In this document: positions 8,098-19,956 of the stretch, in pieces
Layout of the letters: each line of letters starts with the position of its first letter
Position numbering within the stretch: the first letter of the stretch is position 1
NCBI RefSeq assembly: GCF_041228105.1
Contig: NZ_CP166097.1
Coordinates: forward strand, 2,852,001-2,916,000
Direction of reading: 5' to 3'
Source: Pectobacterium aroidearum
GTDB taxonomy: Bacteria > Pseudomonadota > Gammaproteobacteria > Enterobacterales > Enterobacteriaceae
DNA: 64,000 nucleotides
Notes under the pieces: model-generated
The model's input: only the letters and a program-made list of their open reading frames with translations
What the model was told of the DNA's origin: nothing
Databases searched by the model: none
Made by a program: the position numbers and the translations under genes

Positions 8098-9816
8098 ATG
8101 TTAAGACGCTTCTTCTCTTACTATTCCCCTTACAAAGGGTTATTCGTTCTCGATTTCGGCTGCGCCATCATCGCTGGCCTGCTTGAATTAGGGTTTCCGA
8201 TGGCGATTAAAGCGTTCATCGACAAACTGTTACCGGCTCAGGACTGGTCGCTAATCCTGCTAGCGTCGGTGGCGCTACTGGCGATCTATCTGCTGAATAC
8301 CGCGCTGATGGCCATCGTCAACTATTGGGGACACGCACTGGGCGTAGGGATTGAAACCGATATGCGGCGGCAGGCCTTTGAACACCTGCAAAATTTGCCG
8401 TTCCGTTACTACGATAATATGAAGACCGGGCATATCATCACCCACGTCACCAAAGATCTGGAAGAAGTCGGAGAAATCGCCCACCACGGCCCGGAAGACC
8501 TCTTCCTCGCGATCATGACCTTCATCGGTGCGTTCATCCTGATGGCGACCGTTCACCTGAACCTGGCGCTGCTGACGATTATTATCGTGCCTTTCATGAC
8601 GTATCTCGTCAGCCGCTATGGCGCCCGCATGACGGAAACCTGGCGTCAACTCTTCGGTCAGGTTGGCAATTTCAACGCCCGGATTGAAGAGAGCGTAGGC
8701 GGTATCCGCGTCGTTAAAGCGTTTGCTAATGAAGCGCATGAGAAAAAACTGTTCTCTAACGATAACGAAAACTACCGCCGAACCAAATTGCAGGCCTATC
8801 GCATCATGACCGCCAGTCTAACGCTCAGCTACCTCAGCACGCGTCTGATACAGCTTATCGTCATGCTGGCAGGTATTTGGTATGTCATTCAGGGTGAACT
8901 CAGCTACGGCGGTTTTATCGGCTTCCTGCTGCTGATTGAAGTTTTCTTCCGCCCAGTGGCAAAAATTACCTCGGTGTTGGAGAGCTATCCTAAAGGCATT
9001 GCGGGCTTCAAACGCTTTACCCAGCTGATCGATACCGTTCCCGAGATTGCCGATGCCCCCGACGCACGTGATGCCGAGCAGTTGAAAGGCGATATCCGGT
9101 TTAATCAGGTGAGCTTTGGCTATTCCGCCGATCGCCCGATTCTCAGTAATATCGACCTGTCGATTCGTGCCGGGGAAACCGTAGCCTTTGTCGGCCCATC
9201 CGGCGCGGGTAAAACGACGCTTTGTTCTCTGCTTCCCCGCTTCTACGATTTAACCAGCGGAGCCATCACCATTGACGGTATGGATATCCGTCAGATGACA
9301 CAAGCGTCGCTACGCAGCCAAATCGGCATCGTACAGCAGGATGTATTCCTGTTCGGCGGCACCATTCGGGAAAATATCGCCTACGGCAAACTTGATGCCA
9401 GCGATGACGAAATCATGGAAGCCGCACGGCGTGCACGGTTAGATGAACTGATCGAGAATCTGCCCGATGGGCTGGATACCGTGGTCGGTGAGCGCGGCGT
9501 TAAGTTGTCGGGCGGGCAGAAACAACGCCTATCGATCGCGCGCATCTTCCTGAAAAATCCACCGATTCTGATTCTTGACGAAGCAACATCCGCGCTGGAT
9601 ACGGCAACGGAACAGGCAATACAACAGTCTCTCAGCGAACTTTCGGCAGGACGTACCACGTTGGTCATCGCTCACAGGCTGGCAACCATACAGAATGCCG
9701 GGCGTATTGTGGTGGTAGATAACGGCAGCATCATTGAGCAAGGTAGCCATCAGGGGCTGCTGGAACAAAGCGGTATTTATGCCAGATTACATCAGGCACA
9801 GTTCGGCCAGGCCTGA
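8098..9816 (+). CDS. ABC exporter, fused membrane and ATP-binding domains (MsbA/Sav1866-like)
   Basis: The 572-residue product is a half-size exporter that should work as a homodimer in the inner membrane. Residues 1 to about 310 form a type-1 ABC exporter membrane domain with six hydrophobic helices. The ATPase domain follows, with Walker A GPSGAGKT (366-373), the signature LSGGQ (470-474), Walker B ILILDEAT (Asp494, Glu495) and the H-loop IAHR. All catalytic residues are present. Family members export lipids, peptides or drugs; nothing here identifies the substrate. It has its own terminator, and neither neighbour suggests a function. Confidence 0.9.
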   Translation: MLRRFFSYYSPYKGLFVLDFGCAIIAGLLELGFPMAIKAFIDKLLPAQDWSLILLASVALLAIYLLNTALMAIVNYWGHALGVGIETDMRRQAFEHLQNLPFRYYDNMKTGHIITHVTKDLEEVGEIAHHGPEDLFLAIMTFIGAFILMATVHLNLALLTIIIVPFMTYLVSRYGARMTETWRQLFGQVGNFNARIEESVGGIRVVKAFANEAHEKKLFSNDNENYRRTKLQAYRIMTASLTLSYLSTRLIQLIVMLAGIWYVIQGELSYGGFIGFLLLIEVFFRPVAKITSVLESYPKGIAGFKRFTQLIDTVPEIADAPDARDAEQLKGDIRFNQVSFGYSADRPILSNIDLSIRAGETVAFVGPSGAGKTTLCSLLPRFYDLTSGAITIDGMDIRQMTQASLRSQIGIVQQDVFLFGGTIRENIAYGKLDASDDEIMEAARRARLDELIENLPDGLDTVVGERGVKLSGGQKQRLSIARIFLKNPPILILDEATSALDTATEQAIQQSLSELSAGRTTLVIAHRLATIQNAGRIVVVDNGSIIEQGSHQGLLEQSGIYARLHQAQFGQA

Positions 9817-9831
9817 TTCTTCACCTCCTTC

Positions 9832-9855
9832 GGCGAGGGTTCTCCTCGCCTTTTT
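9832..9855 (+). terminator. Rho-independent terminator after the ABC exporter gene
   Basis: The stem GGCGAGG/CCTCGCC with a 5-base loop is followed by T5, starting 15 bases after the stop codon. Confidence 0.85.
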
Positions 9856-9903
9856 CTCTCTCCTTTTATGCATCGATGTGACTTAAGAGGTTTCTCTTGC
9901 AAT

Positions 9904-9926
9904 AAATTGCATTTAAAATACACTTA
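9904..9926 (+). promoter_or_regulatory. NsrR-like nitric oxide response box upstream of ygbA
   Basis: The sequence at 9904-9926 matches the E. coli NsrR consensus (two inverted AAGATGCATTT-like halves) at about 18 of 23 positions; the central GCATTTAAAATACA is exact. It lies 18 bases before the start codon, where a repressor would block transcription. E. coli ygbA is a known NsrR target. Binding here is inferred. Confidence 0.7.
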
Positions 9927-9944
9927 TTATAGTTTCATCAGGAC

Positions 9945-10385
9945 ATGACGCACATGGCGAGAAAACCCCTGGGAAAATACCGACAGAGGGAGATCCGTAC
10001 CGTCGGATTGATGATTGAATTGTATGAAAAGCACCACCCTGAAACCGACGATAACGCGCAGTATAAAGACTTATTCAGCTACGCCATCAAGCGTCTGGAG
10101 CGCTGTCATTTCGGTGAAGATAAACCTGCGTGTAAGCATTGCCCTATCCACTGCTATCAACCTGCCAGACGTGAAGCAATAAAAGCGATTATGCGCTGGT
10201 CAGGGCCGCGGATGCTGTTACGTCACCCGATTCTGGCAATACGTCACTTGATTGACGATCATCGACCGGTGCCGGATTATCCGAAGCCGAAGAAAGAAAC
10301 CGCGCCAAAAGCGTCAACCGAGCGGGCAACCCGTTTAGCCTCGCAGCAAACGGCACCGGTGGATACCGACGCGACATTGAGATAG
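9945..10385 (+). CDS. ygbA: YgbA-type protein (nitrous oxide-stimulated promoter family)
   Basis: The 146-residue protein has a conserved N-terminal part with four cysteines in the pattern C-X8-C-X2-C-X3-C (Cys54, 63, 66, 70; KPACKHCPIHCY), suggesting a metal or iron-sulfur site. The segment MRWSGPRMLLRHPILAIRHLIDD is typical of the family. The last 40 residues are low in complexity and rich in Pro, Ala and Thr. An alternative start is the ATG at 9954 (MARKPLGKYR). The NsrR-like box just upstream links it to nitrosative stress. The precise biochemical role is not known to me. It is convergent with ihfA. Confidence 0.75.
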   Translation: MTHMARKPLGKYRQREIRTVGLMIELYEKHHPETDDNAQYKDLFSYAIKRLERCHFGEDKPACKHCPIHCYQPARREAIKAIMRWSGPRMLLRHPILAIRHLIDDHRPVPDYPKPKKETAPKASTERATRLASQQTAPVDTDATLR

Positions 10386-10410
10386 ATGAAGTGAAGACGA
10401 ATCAAATAGG

Positions 10411-10435
10411 AAAAGGCCGCTTGCGCGGCCTTTTT
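10411..10435. terminator. Bidirectional terminator between ygbA and ihfA
   Basis: The perfect hairpin GGCCGC-TTGC-GCGGCC is flanked by AAAA and TTTTT. It lies between convergent genes and can serve both. Confidence 0.9.
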
Positions 10436-10446
10436 GGGTGACACGA

Positions 10447-10743
10447 TTACTCTTTGGGAGAGGCGTTCTCTACCCTGCTTTTTAGCTTTTGCCCCGGACG
10501 GAACGTGACCACACGGCGCGCCGTAATCGGAATATCTTCGCCAGTTTTTGGGTTACGTCCCGGACGTTGGTTCTTGTCTCGCAAATCAAAATTGCCAAAA
10601 CCTGACAACTTGACCTGCTCGCCATTTTCCAAAGCGCGACGAACTTCTTCAAAAAACAGCTCGACTAGCTCTTTGGCATCCCGTTTGCTCAGCCCGAGCT
10701 TCTCAAACAGGTATTCTGACATTTCAGCTTTAGTAAGCGCCAT
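10447..10743 (-). CDS. ihfA: Integration host factor subunit alpha
   Basis: The 98-residue product is nearly identical to E. coli IhfA. It has the HU/IHF fold with the DNA-binding arm segment [19 protein letters not shown] and ends [12 protein letters not shown]-alpha pairs with IHF-beta to bend DNA sharply in the nucleoid, aiding recombination, replication and transcription. Only 4 bases separate it from the pheT stop codon, so it is the last gene of the pheM-pheS-pheT-ihfA transcript, as in E. coli. Confidence 0.98.
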   Translation of the reverse strand: MALTKAEMSEYLFEKLGLSKRDAKELVELFFEEVRRALENGEQVKLSGFGNFDLRDKNQRPGRNPKTGEDIPITARRVVTFRPGQKLKSRVENASPKE

Positions 10744-10747
10744 AGGT

Positions 10748-13135
10748 TCAATCCCTCAAGGATGCTTGGAATCGCTGTTTTAATGCTGCTACGCATTCTG
10801 CAACGGTAGCAGCAATTTCCTCTTCTGCCAGTGTACGCGTGGTATCTTGCAGGGTCAGACTGATAGCCAGACTCTTATAACCTTCCGCTACGCCCTTCCC
10901 TCGGTACACGTCGAATAAGTTTACGCCAACTAACTGATTTGCGCCAACTTTCTTACACTCGGCCAAAATATCTCCAGCAGGGACATTTTCAGCGACCACA
11001 ACGGCAATATCACGACGGTTCGCTGGGAAGCGGGAAACCTCGTTCGCCTCAGGCAATACGCGGTCTGCGACCTTATCCCACAACAGTTCGAACACCACGG
11101 TGCGCCCGTTGAGATCCAACTTGCGCTCCAGTTCTGGGTGAATAACGCCAATAAATCCAATACGTTCTTCGCCCAGATAAATAGCAGCACTTTGTCCCGG
11201 ATGCAATGCCGGATTGTTTTCGGCCTTGAATTCGATTTCAGACAATTTGCCCGTCAATGCCAGTACAGCTTCCAAATCGCCTTTTAAATCATAGAAGTCA
11301 ACAGCCTGACGCGCCAGATCCCAATGTTCTTCATAGCGCGTGCCGGTAATCACACCCGCCAGCATCAGATCCTGACGAATACCCAGATCGGCACTGCTGT
11401 CCGGGACAAAACGCAGGCCGCTCTCAAACAAACGCAGACGGCTTTGCTGACGGTTTTGGTTATACACCGCCGCGCTCAGCAGGCCGCTCCACAGCGACAG
11501 ACGCATCACCGACATTTCTGCAGAAATCGGGCTCGGCAGGCTTAATGACGCTTCATCAGGGTGGATTAATCCCTGAATTTTCGGGTCCACAAAACTGTAA
11601 GTAATTGCTTCCTGGTAGCCGTGGTCGACTAATAATGTCTTCACACGCTTCAATGACAGTGACGCTTCGCGATGCGAGGTCATGATCAACGGAGCCTGAG
11701 TAGGAATATTCGGAATGTTGTTGTAGCCGTAAATACGCGCGACTTCTTCAACCAGATCCTCTTCAATTTCCATGTCGAAACGCCAGCTCGGAGCCGTCGC
11801 CTGCCAGCCTGCGTCGGTTTTCGTCACATTACAGCCCAGACGTTGCAGAATATCGCTAACCTGCTCATCGGCGATCACATGTCCAATCAAACGATCAAGC
11901 TTCTCACGGCGCAGTGTAATCGTTGCGCGCGTCGGCAGATCTGCCGTGCTGGTTACATCAACAACCGGCCCCGCTTCGCCACCACAGATATCGATCAGCA
12001 GGCGAGTCGCGCGCTCAATAGCGTTGTGTTGTAACGCCGGATCGACGCCACGCTCGTAGCGGTGGGAAGCATCGGTGTGCAAGCCGTGGCGACGTGCGCG
12101 CCCGGTAATTGACAGCGGATTAAAATAGGCACATTCCAGCAGAACGTTCTGCGTGGCTTCATTGACGCCAGAATGCTCGCCGCCAAAGATACCGCCCATT
12201 GCCAGCGCGCTCTGCTGGTCAGCAATAACCAGCGTATCTGCATTCAGTTTCGCTTCGTTGCCATCCAGCAGCGTCAGCGTTTCGCCCTCTTTCGCCATAC
12301 GCACGATGATACCGCCATTGAGGCGGTCGAGATCGAATGCGTGCATCGGCTGGCCGAGCTCCAGCAGAACGTAGTTCGTCACGTCCACCACCGGATCGAT
12401 AGAACGAATACCACAGCGGCGCAGCTTTTCACGCATCCACAGCGGCGTTGCCGCCTTAACATTGATGCCTTTCACCACACGGCCTAAGTAACGCGGGCAT
12501 GCCTGCGGTGCATCGACCTGAATCGGGAAAGTATCCTGAATGGTTGCAGCAACGGGTTCAATAGCCGGTGCATTCAACGCCAGTTGGTTCAACACAGCTA
12601 CGTCACGTGCCACGCCGATGATGCCGAGGCAATCTGAGCGGTTTGGCGTCACGCTGATTTCAATCGCGTTGTCATCCAGCTTCAGGTAGTCACGAATATC
12701 CGTACCAATTGGCGCATCGGCTGGCAGTTCGATGATGCCGTCGTGATCGTCGGAAATGCCCAATTCGGAAAATGAGCACAGCATGCCTTCAGACGGCTCG
12801 CCACGCAGTTTGGCGGCTTTGATTTTGAAATCGCGCGGCAACACGGCACCTACCGTCGCCACCGCTACTTTCAGCCCCTGACGACAGTTCGGTGCGCCGC
12901 ACACGATGTCCAGCAGGCGATCGCCGCCTACATTGACTTTCGTTACACGCAGTTTGTCTGCATTCGGGTGTTGCCCACATTCAACCACTTCACCGACAAC
13001 CACACCGTGGAATGCGCCAGCAACCGGCTCAACGCCATCCACTTCCAGCCCTGCCATCGTGATTTGTTCGGATAGCGTTTCACTGTCAACCGCCGGGTTT
13101 ACCCACTCGCGTAACCAGAGTTCACTGAATTTCAT
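10748..13135 (-). CDS. pheT: Phenylalanine-tRNA ligase beta subunit
   Basis: The 795-residue product matches the bacterial PheRS beta chain in length and content. It has an N-terminal tRNA-binding EMAP-like domain ([19 protein letters not shown]), the B3/B4 editing region, the B5 domain, and a C-terminal anticodon-binding FDX domain ([12 protein letters not shown] to [14 protein letters not shown]). With PheS it forms the alpha2-beta2 enzyme that charges tRNA-Phe; the beta chain also hydrolyses mischarged Tyr-tRNA-Phe. It starts 14 bases after pheS and is cotranscribed. Confidence 0.98.
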   Translation of the reverse strand: MKFSELWLREWVNPAVDSETLSEQITMAGLEVDGVEPVAGAFHGVVVGEVVECGQHPNADKLRVTKVNVGGDRLLDIVCGAPNCRQGLKVAVATVGAVLPRDFKIKAAKLRGEPSEGMLCSFSELGISDDHDGIIELPADAPIGTDIRDYLKLDDNAIEISVTPNRSDCLGIIGVARDVAVLNQLALNAPAIEPVAATIQDTFPIQVDAPQACPRYLGRVVKGINVKAATPLWMREKLRRCGIRSIDPVVDVTNYVLLELGQPMHAFDLDRLNGGIIVRMAKEGETLTLLDGNEAKLNADTLVIADQQSALAMGGIFGGEHSGVNEATQNVLLECAYFNPLSITGRARRHGLHTDASHRYERGVDPALQHNAIERATRLLIDICGGEAGPVVDVTSTADLPTRATITLRREKLDRLIGHVIADEQVSDILQRLGCNVTKTDAGWQATAPSWRFDMEIEEDLVEEVARIYGYNNIPNIPTQAPLIMTSHREASLSLKRVKTLLVDHGYQEAITYSFVDPKIQGLIHPDEASLSLPSPISAEMSVMRLSLWSGLLSAAVYNQNRQQSRLRLFESGLRFVPDSSADLGIRQDLMLAGVITGTRYEEHWDLARQAVDFYDLKGDLEAVLALTGKLSEIEFKAENNPALHPGQSAAIYLGEERIGFIGVIHPELERKLDLNGRTVVFELLWDKVADRVLPEANEVSRFPANRRDIAVVVAENVPAGDILAECKKVGANQLVGVNLFDVYRGKGVAEGYKSLAISLTLQDTTRTLAEEEIAATVAECVAALKQRFQASLRD

Positions 13136-13149
13136 GATGTATACCCGCC

Positions 13150-14292
<1,143 letters not shown>

Positions 14293-14314
14293 TTACGCGC
14301 AAAGCCCCCTGAGT

Positions 14315-14359
14315 TCAGGCGCTAAAGTAAAAAAAGAAACGGAAAATAGCAGCATTCAT
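14315..14359 (-). CDS. pheM: pheST operon leader peptide PheM
   Basis: A 14-codon frame reads [14 protein letters not shown] and stops with TGA. E. coli PheM is [14 protein letters not shown], so only the last residue differs. Five of the fourteen codons are Phe. AAGGTAACGCAGGT precedes the start. The peptide is a sensor, not a functional protein: its translation rate sets whether the attenuator downstream forms. Confidence 0.95.
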   Translation of the reverse strand: [14 protein letters not shown]

Positions 14360-14429
14360 ACCTGCGTTACCTTGTCTTGAGAATCACAAAAAGTGTCGAG
14401 AATAATAAAACGACCTGTGGCACTTGACG

Positions 14430-14454
14430 AAAAGAGGGAGCCAAAGCTCCCTCT
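14430..14454 (-). terminator. Terminator-like hairpin after rplT
   Basis: On the minus strand GAGGGAGC-TTTG-GCTCCCTC is followed by TTTT. It lies just past the rplT stop codon and before pheM, so it probably ends or reduces read-through from the thrS-infC-rpmI-rplT transcript. Confidence 0.75.
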
Positions 14455-14464
14455 CTCAACTGAC

Positions 14465-14839
<375 letters not shown>

Positions 14840-14864
14840 TTATTCTGAATTAAAAAAAGGTTAC

Positions 14865-15083
<219 letters not shown>

Positions 15084-15173
15084 TTAATAAAACGAATCAG
15101 ATAAGGCGAACAAAACCGCACAAATTTATTGCTTAACGCAAGAAAAGCAGTGTGGTCCTGTTACTTGAATGCC

Positions 15174-15719
<546 letters not shown>

Positions 15720-17648
15720 TTATTCCTCCAATTGATGAAGACTACGGCTGCGAATCTCTTGCTGCAGCTTACTGATGACTTCACTGACATCCAGGCTCCC
15801 CAGGTCTTTACCGCGACGAGTACGGACAGCAACTTTTCCTGCCTCAACTTCTTTGTCGCCACAAACCAACATATAGGGAACCCGCCGTAAAGTGTGCTCG
15901 CGGATTTTAAAGCCTATCTTCTCATTTCTCAAGTCTGCTTTTACTCGAATGCCCGCTTCTTGCAGTTTTCGGGTCAATTCGTTGACATAATCAGACTGAG
16001 TATCCGTGATATTCATAATCACTACTTGAACCGGAGCTAACCAGGTTGGGAAGAAACCGGCGAATTCTTCGGTCAGAATACCGATGAAACGCTCCATTGA
16101 TCCCAAAATAGCCCGGTGAATCATAACCGGCACCTGACGTTCGTTGCTTTCGCCAACGTAAGACGCATTCAGGCGACCCGGTAATGAAAAGTCGAGTTGC
16201 ACCGTACCACACTGCCACGCACGATCCAAACAGTCATGCAGGGTAAATTCAATTTTTGGGCCGTAGAACGCCCCTTCACCCGGCTGATAGTCAAATTCGA
16301 TGTTATTTTCAGTCAACGCTGCGGCCAAATCGGCTTCAGCACGATCCCACATCTCATCGCTACCAATGCGCTTTTCAGGACGTGTAGACAGTTTCACCAC
16401 GATTTTTTCAAAACCGAAGGTGCTGTACATGTCATACACCATCTTAATGCAGCTGTTCACTTCATCGCGAACCTGCTCTTCCGTACAGAAGATGTGCGCA
16501 TCGTCCTGGGTAAAACCACGCACGCGCATTAAGCCATGCAGAGAGCCTGATGGTTCATTACGGTGACAGCTACCGAACTCAGCCATACGCAGCGGCAGAT
16601 CGCGGTATGATTTCAATCCCTGATTGAAAATCTGTACGTGACCCGGGCAGTTCATCGGCTTGATGCAGTATTCACGGTTCTCTGATGAGGTCGTGAACAT
16701 CGCTTCTTTGTAGTTTTCCCAGTGACCGGTTTTTTCCCACATCACGCGATCCATCATGAATGGACCTTTTACTTCCTGATACTGGTACGACTTCAGCTTC
16801 ATACGCACAAACGCTTCCAACTCACGGAAGATCGTCCAACCGTCGTTGTGCCAGAACACCATACCCGGCGCTTCTTCCTGCATGTGATACAGGTCCAGCT
16901 GTTTGCCGATCTTGCGATGGTCGCGCTTAGCAGCTTCCTCCAGACGTTGCAGGTAAGAAGCCAACTGCTTTTTATCTGCCCAGGCAGTGCCGTAGATGCG
17001 TTGCAGCATTTTGTTTTTGCTGTCGCCGCGCCAGTAGGCGCCTGACGTTTTCTGCAATTTGAAATGATGGCAGAAACGCATATTCGGTACGTGCGGACCA
17101 CGGCACATATCGATGTATTCTTCATGGTGATACAGACCCGGACGATCATCGCGACTGATGTTCTCATCCAGAATCGCCATTTTGTAGGTCTCACCGCGTG
17201 CAGCGAACGCGTCGCGCGCTTCCTGCCAGCTGACTTTTTTCTTAATGACGTCATAGTCAGTGTCAGCAAGTTCGTGCATACGCTTTTCGAGCAGTTCAAT
17301 ATCTTCCTGAGTCAGGGTACGGTCGATATCTACGTCATAGTAAAAACCGTTATCGATAACCGGACCAATCGCCATTTTGGTATCTGGCCACAATTGCTTG
17401 ATCGCATGACCCAACAAATGCGCACAGGAGTGGCGAATAATTTCCAGACCTGCTTCATCTTTGGCAGTGATGATGGCTAACTGCGCATCGGTATCGATCT
17501 TATCGCTGGCGTCAACTAACTCGCCATTGACACGTCCGGCGATACAGGCTTTTGCCAGACCGGGACCGATATCAAGTGCAACATCCAGGGGAGAAACGGC
17601 ATGGTCGTAATGACGCTGACTTCCATCAGGAAGGGTGATAACTGGCAT
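15720..17648 (-). CDS. thrS: Threonine-tRNA ligase
   Basis: The start is placed at the ATG giving [16 protein letters not shown], eleven codons inside the longest frame, because it yields 642 residues as in E. coli. Domains run in order: TGS (1-60), the N2 editing domain with [10 protein letters not shown], the class II catalytic core with [20 protein letters not shown], and the C-terminal anticodon-binding domain. In E. coli the mRNA leader mimics tRNA-Thr and the protein represses its own translation; the 260 bases upstream could hold such an operator but I did not fold them. It leads the thrS-infC-rpmI-rplT group. Confidence 0.97.
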   Translation of the reverse strand: MPVITLPDGSQRHYDHAVSPLDVALDIGPGLAKACIAGRVNGELVDASDKIDTDAQLAIITAKDEAGLEIIRHSCAHLLGHAIKQLWPDTKMAIGPVIDNGFYYDVDIDRTLTQEDIELLEKRMHELADTDYDVIKKKVSWQEARDAFAARGETYKMAILDENISRDDRPGLYHHEEYIDMCRGPHVPNMRFCHHFKLQKTSGAYWRGDSKNKMLQRIYGTAWADKKQLASYLQRLEEAAKRDHRKIGKQLDLYHMQEEAPGMVFWHNDGWTIFRELEAFVRMKLKSYQYQEVKGPFMMDRVMWEKTGHWENYKEAMFTTSSENREYCIKPMNCPGHVQIFNQGLKSYRDLPLRMAEFGSCHRNEPSGSLHGLMRVRGFTQDDAHIFCTEEQVRDEVNSCIKMVYDMYSTFGFEKIVVKLSTRPEKRIGSDEMWDRAEADLAAALTENNIEFDYQPGEGAFYGPKIEFTLHDCLDRAWQCGTVQLDFSLPGRLNASYVGESNERQVPVMIHRAILGSMERFIGILTEEFAGFFPTWLAPVQVVIMNITDTQSDYVNELTRKLQEAGIRVKADLRNEKIGFKIREHTLRRVPYMLVCGDKEVEAGKVAVRTRRGKDLGSLDVSEVISKLQQEIRSRSLHQLEE

Positions 17649-17908
17649 TATAATTCCCTTATTTACAGTGGTGAGCCACACGAAAGCTCACATGCAAAAA
17701 ATCGTATATCAATTGAAAATCAAAAGTGTTAACCATGCTATTCCTCTGTACTCTGTGAAATATATACACATGATGCACACGACTAAAGGCGTGCACTAGC
17801 GTGACATGGATAACGTCGGCGACAATAATACACCTTATAAGTGGTGTGTTAAAGCCAGATGGGTAGCCTGTGCATCGTTACCGCGTGATGAACAGGCCAC
17901 GGAAGTGT

Positions 17909-19309
17909 TTACTGTGTTTGCGTCGATTTCAACGCCGCGTTATTTTTGCGGGAAAATCGGAAACCAAGCCAAATAACAGCAATCCAGAACGGAATTAAAA
18001 TGACCGAAATGCGAATTCCCGGCGACAGCAGCATAATCACTAAAATCCCCGCCAGAAACGCCAGACACACGTAATTGCCCCACGGATACCAGAAGGCTTT
18101 GAATGCAGGGACAATCCCCTTCTCAATCATCGCCTGACGGAAACGCAGGTGCGCAAAGCAGATCATGATCCAGTTAATCACCAGCGTCGACACCACCAGT
18201 GCCATCAGCAGCTCAAAGGCTTTGCCTGGCATCAGGTAGTTGATCGCCACGCCGAAGGATGTCGCTAAGGCTGACAGCGCGATAGAGCGAACGGGAACAC
18301 CGCGCGCGTTGACCTTCGCGAGAGACTTCGGCGCATTCCCCTGTTTTGCCAAACCGTACAGCATCCGGCTATTACAGTACACGCCGCTGTTGTAAACCGA
18401 TAACGCTGCTGTCAGTACCACGATGTTAAGTACGTTTGCCACTATATTGCTGTTCAGCGCATGGAAAATAAGAACAAACGGGCTACCGCCATCGACGACA
18501 TTCCCCCACGGATAAAGTGATAACAAAATAGACAACGCGCCGATATAGAAAATCAGGATGCGGTAAACCACCTGATTAGTCGCCTGAGGGATAGAACGTT
18601 TCGGATCGGCAGCTTCTGCAGCGGTGATACCCACCAATTCGAGTCCGCCGAATGAAAACATAATCACGGCCATCGCCATGATCAATCCACTTGCGCCATT
18701 CGGCATGAATCCGCCATGAATCCATAAGTTGCGCACCGTGGCTGTTTCGCCGCCATTGCCACTCAGCAGCAACCAGCTACCGAAGACTATCATCCCGACG
18801 ATGGCCAGCACTTTGATAATGGCAAACCAGAATTCCGTTTCACCAAACATCCGCACATTCACCAAATTGATCAGGTTAATCAGTACGAAGAATATCGCGG
18901 CGGACAGCCAGGTTGGTGTCTCAGGCCACCAATATTGGATATAAATCCCCACAGCTGTCAGTTCAGCCATCCCTACCAGAATAAACATCGCCCAGTAGTT
19001 CCAACCAGCCAGAAAGCCCGCAAAATCGCCCCAGTATTTATAGGCAAAATGGCTAAATGAACCCGCTACGGGCTCTTCCACCACCATCTCACCCAACTGT
19101 CGCATAATCAGAAACGCAATCATTCCCGCAATCGCGTAGCCCAATAAAACGGACGGCCCGGCCATTTGGATTGTCTGCGATATTCCTAAAAACAATCCGG
19201 TACCAATAGCGCCACCCAGCGCTATCAGTTGGATATGTCGGTTTTTTAACCCTCGTTTTAAAACCAACTCCTGCTGATCATTTGCTATGTTGTTTTGCGC
19301 ATTTGCCAT
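17909..19309 (-). CDS. Aromatic amino acid permease, AroP/PheP type
   Basis: The 466-residue product is an APC-superfamily amino acid permease with about twelve membrane helices. The amphipathic start GLKNRHIQLIALGGAIGTGL, then GEMVVEEPVAGSF and FSFGGLELVGITAAEA, are shared by E. coli AroP and PheP. Some segments resemble AroP more (VLTAALSVYNSGVYCNSRML) and others PheP (IQMAGPSVLLGY), so I cannot decide between general aromatic and phenylalanine-specific uptake. It imports amino acids with protons across the inner membrane. Its placement next to yebO-kdgR is not functionally telling. Confidence 0.85.
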   Translation of the reverse strand: MANAQNNIANDQQELVLKRGLKNRHIQLIALGGAIGTGLFLGISQTIQMAGPSVLLGYAIAGMIAFLIMRQLGEMVVEEPVAGSFSHFAYKYWGDFAGFLAGWNYWAMFILVGMAELTAVGIYIQYWWPETPTWLSAAIFFVLINLINLVNVRMFGETEFWFAIIKVLAIVGMIVFGSWLLLSGNGGETATVRNLWIHGGFMPNGASGLIMAMAVIMFSFGGLELVGITAAEAADPKRSIPQATNQVVYRILIFYIGALSILLSLYPWGNVVDGGSPFVLIFHALNSNIVANVLNIVVLTAALSVYNSGVYCNSRMLYGLAKQGNAPKSLAKVNARGVPVRSIALSALATSFGVAINYLMPGKAFELLMALVVSTLVINWIMICFAHLRFRQAMIEKGIVPAFKAFWYPWGNYVCLAFLAGILVIMLLSPGIRISVILIPFWIAVIWLGFRFSRKNNAALKSTQTQ

Positions 19310-19435
19310 GTTGTTTTTGTGCTTCCTGTAAAGCCTTCTTCATTTTTATAACAATGCCCGCTCACGTCATCACTATGAAGGATGACGCAAGCAGGCAAAG
19401 GGATAGGGGTTTAAACGCGACACGGTGATAAACCA

Positions 19436-19699
19436 TTAACGTTCAGGGATGACACTTTTAAACGTTAACTCCACGTCATCACGCTCCAACTCGGCGGCCA
19501 GCGTTTCGGGCTCACTTTTCTCTGAAGTTTGAGGCAGCAATTTTTTCAATAACGCTAACTGCTGGCGCTGCTGCTCTACGATCTCTTGCAGCAATTTCAC
19601 TTGCTCATTCGCTCTGACGCTCGCTCGATTAACAAAAAACCAGACCAGCGCGGCCAGCAGCACCACCAGCAAGACAAACACCACTTCTAATATGTTCAC
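19436..19699 (-). CDS. yebO: YebO family small membrane protein
   Basis: The product is about 87 residues: one N-terminal transmembrane segment (VVFVLLVVLLAALVWFFV), then NRASVRANEQVKLLQEIVEQ, a likely coiled coil, as in E. coli YebO. I chose the GTG at 19699 (VNILEVVF) because AGTGGAGTC stands at the right distance; an in-frame GTG at 19720 would add seven residues. The function is unknown. In E. coli yebO neighbours mgrB, but no mgrB-like frame is present here. Confidence 0.75.
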   Translation of the reverse strand: MNILEVVFVLLVVLLAALVWFFVNRASVRANEQVKLLQEIVEQQRQQLALLKKLLPQTSEKSEPETLAAELERDDVELTFKSVIPER

Positions 19700-19833
19700 A
19701 ACGACTCCACTTATAACCACTTATGACAGGTACCTGTGGGCTATCTTAACACCGTGGCGTAGCCAAGTTCGATACCCAACCCTATCCGTTACTCATATCG
19801 TATCAATGCGCATCGCTATCGTATTGGTGCAAA

Positions 19834-19887
19834 AAAATAAAAAACGTGGGGAACGTTTTTCAACGTCGTTTGCGACGACCCGCAGGG
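19834..19887 (-). repeat. Short dispersed repeat, family B, copy 2
   Basis: Read on the minus strand this stretch closely matches 5393-5443. It contains an 8-bp hairpin (AAAAACGT/ACGTTTTT) followed by a T-rich run, so it could also act as a terminator between kdgR and yebO. Confidence 0.6.
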
Positions 19888-19910
19888 TGGCGGCAGAGAT
19901 GGCATTCCAT

Positions 19911-19936
19911 AAAAAAGCCTGTCGACAAGGACAGGC
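19911..19936 (-). terminator. Rho-independent terminator after kdgR
   Basis: On the minus strand GCCTGTC-CTTGTC-GACAGGC is followed by six T, beginning 21 bases after the kdgR stop codon. Confidence 0.85.
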
Positions 19937-19956
19937 TCAGGAATCGATAGTGAATA

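Noticed and set aside
19327..19344. TyrR box candidate (TGTAAA-N6-TTCATT) before the aromatic amino acid permease gene
   Set aside because: Only the left half fits; the right half matches at two of six positions.
19860..19910. 16-codon frame MECHLCRHPAGRRKRR before the hairpin downstream of kdgR, considered as a small protein
   Set aside because: It has no ribosome binding site, and most of it lies inside the dispersed repeat at 19834-19887.
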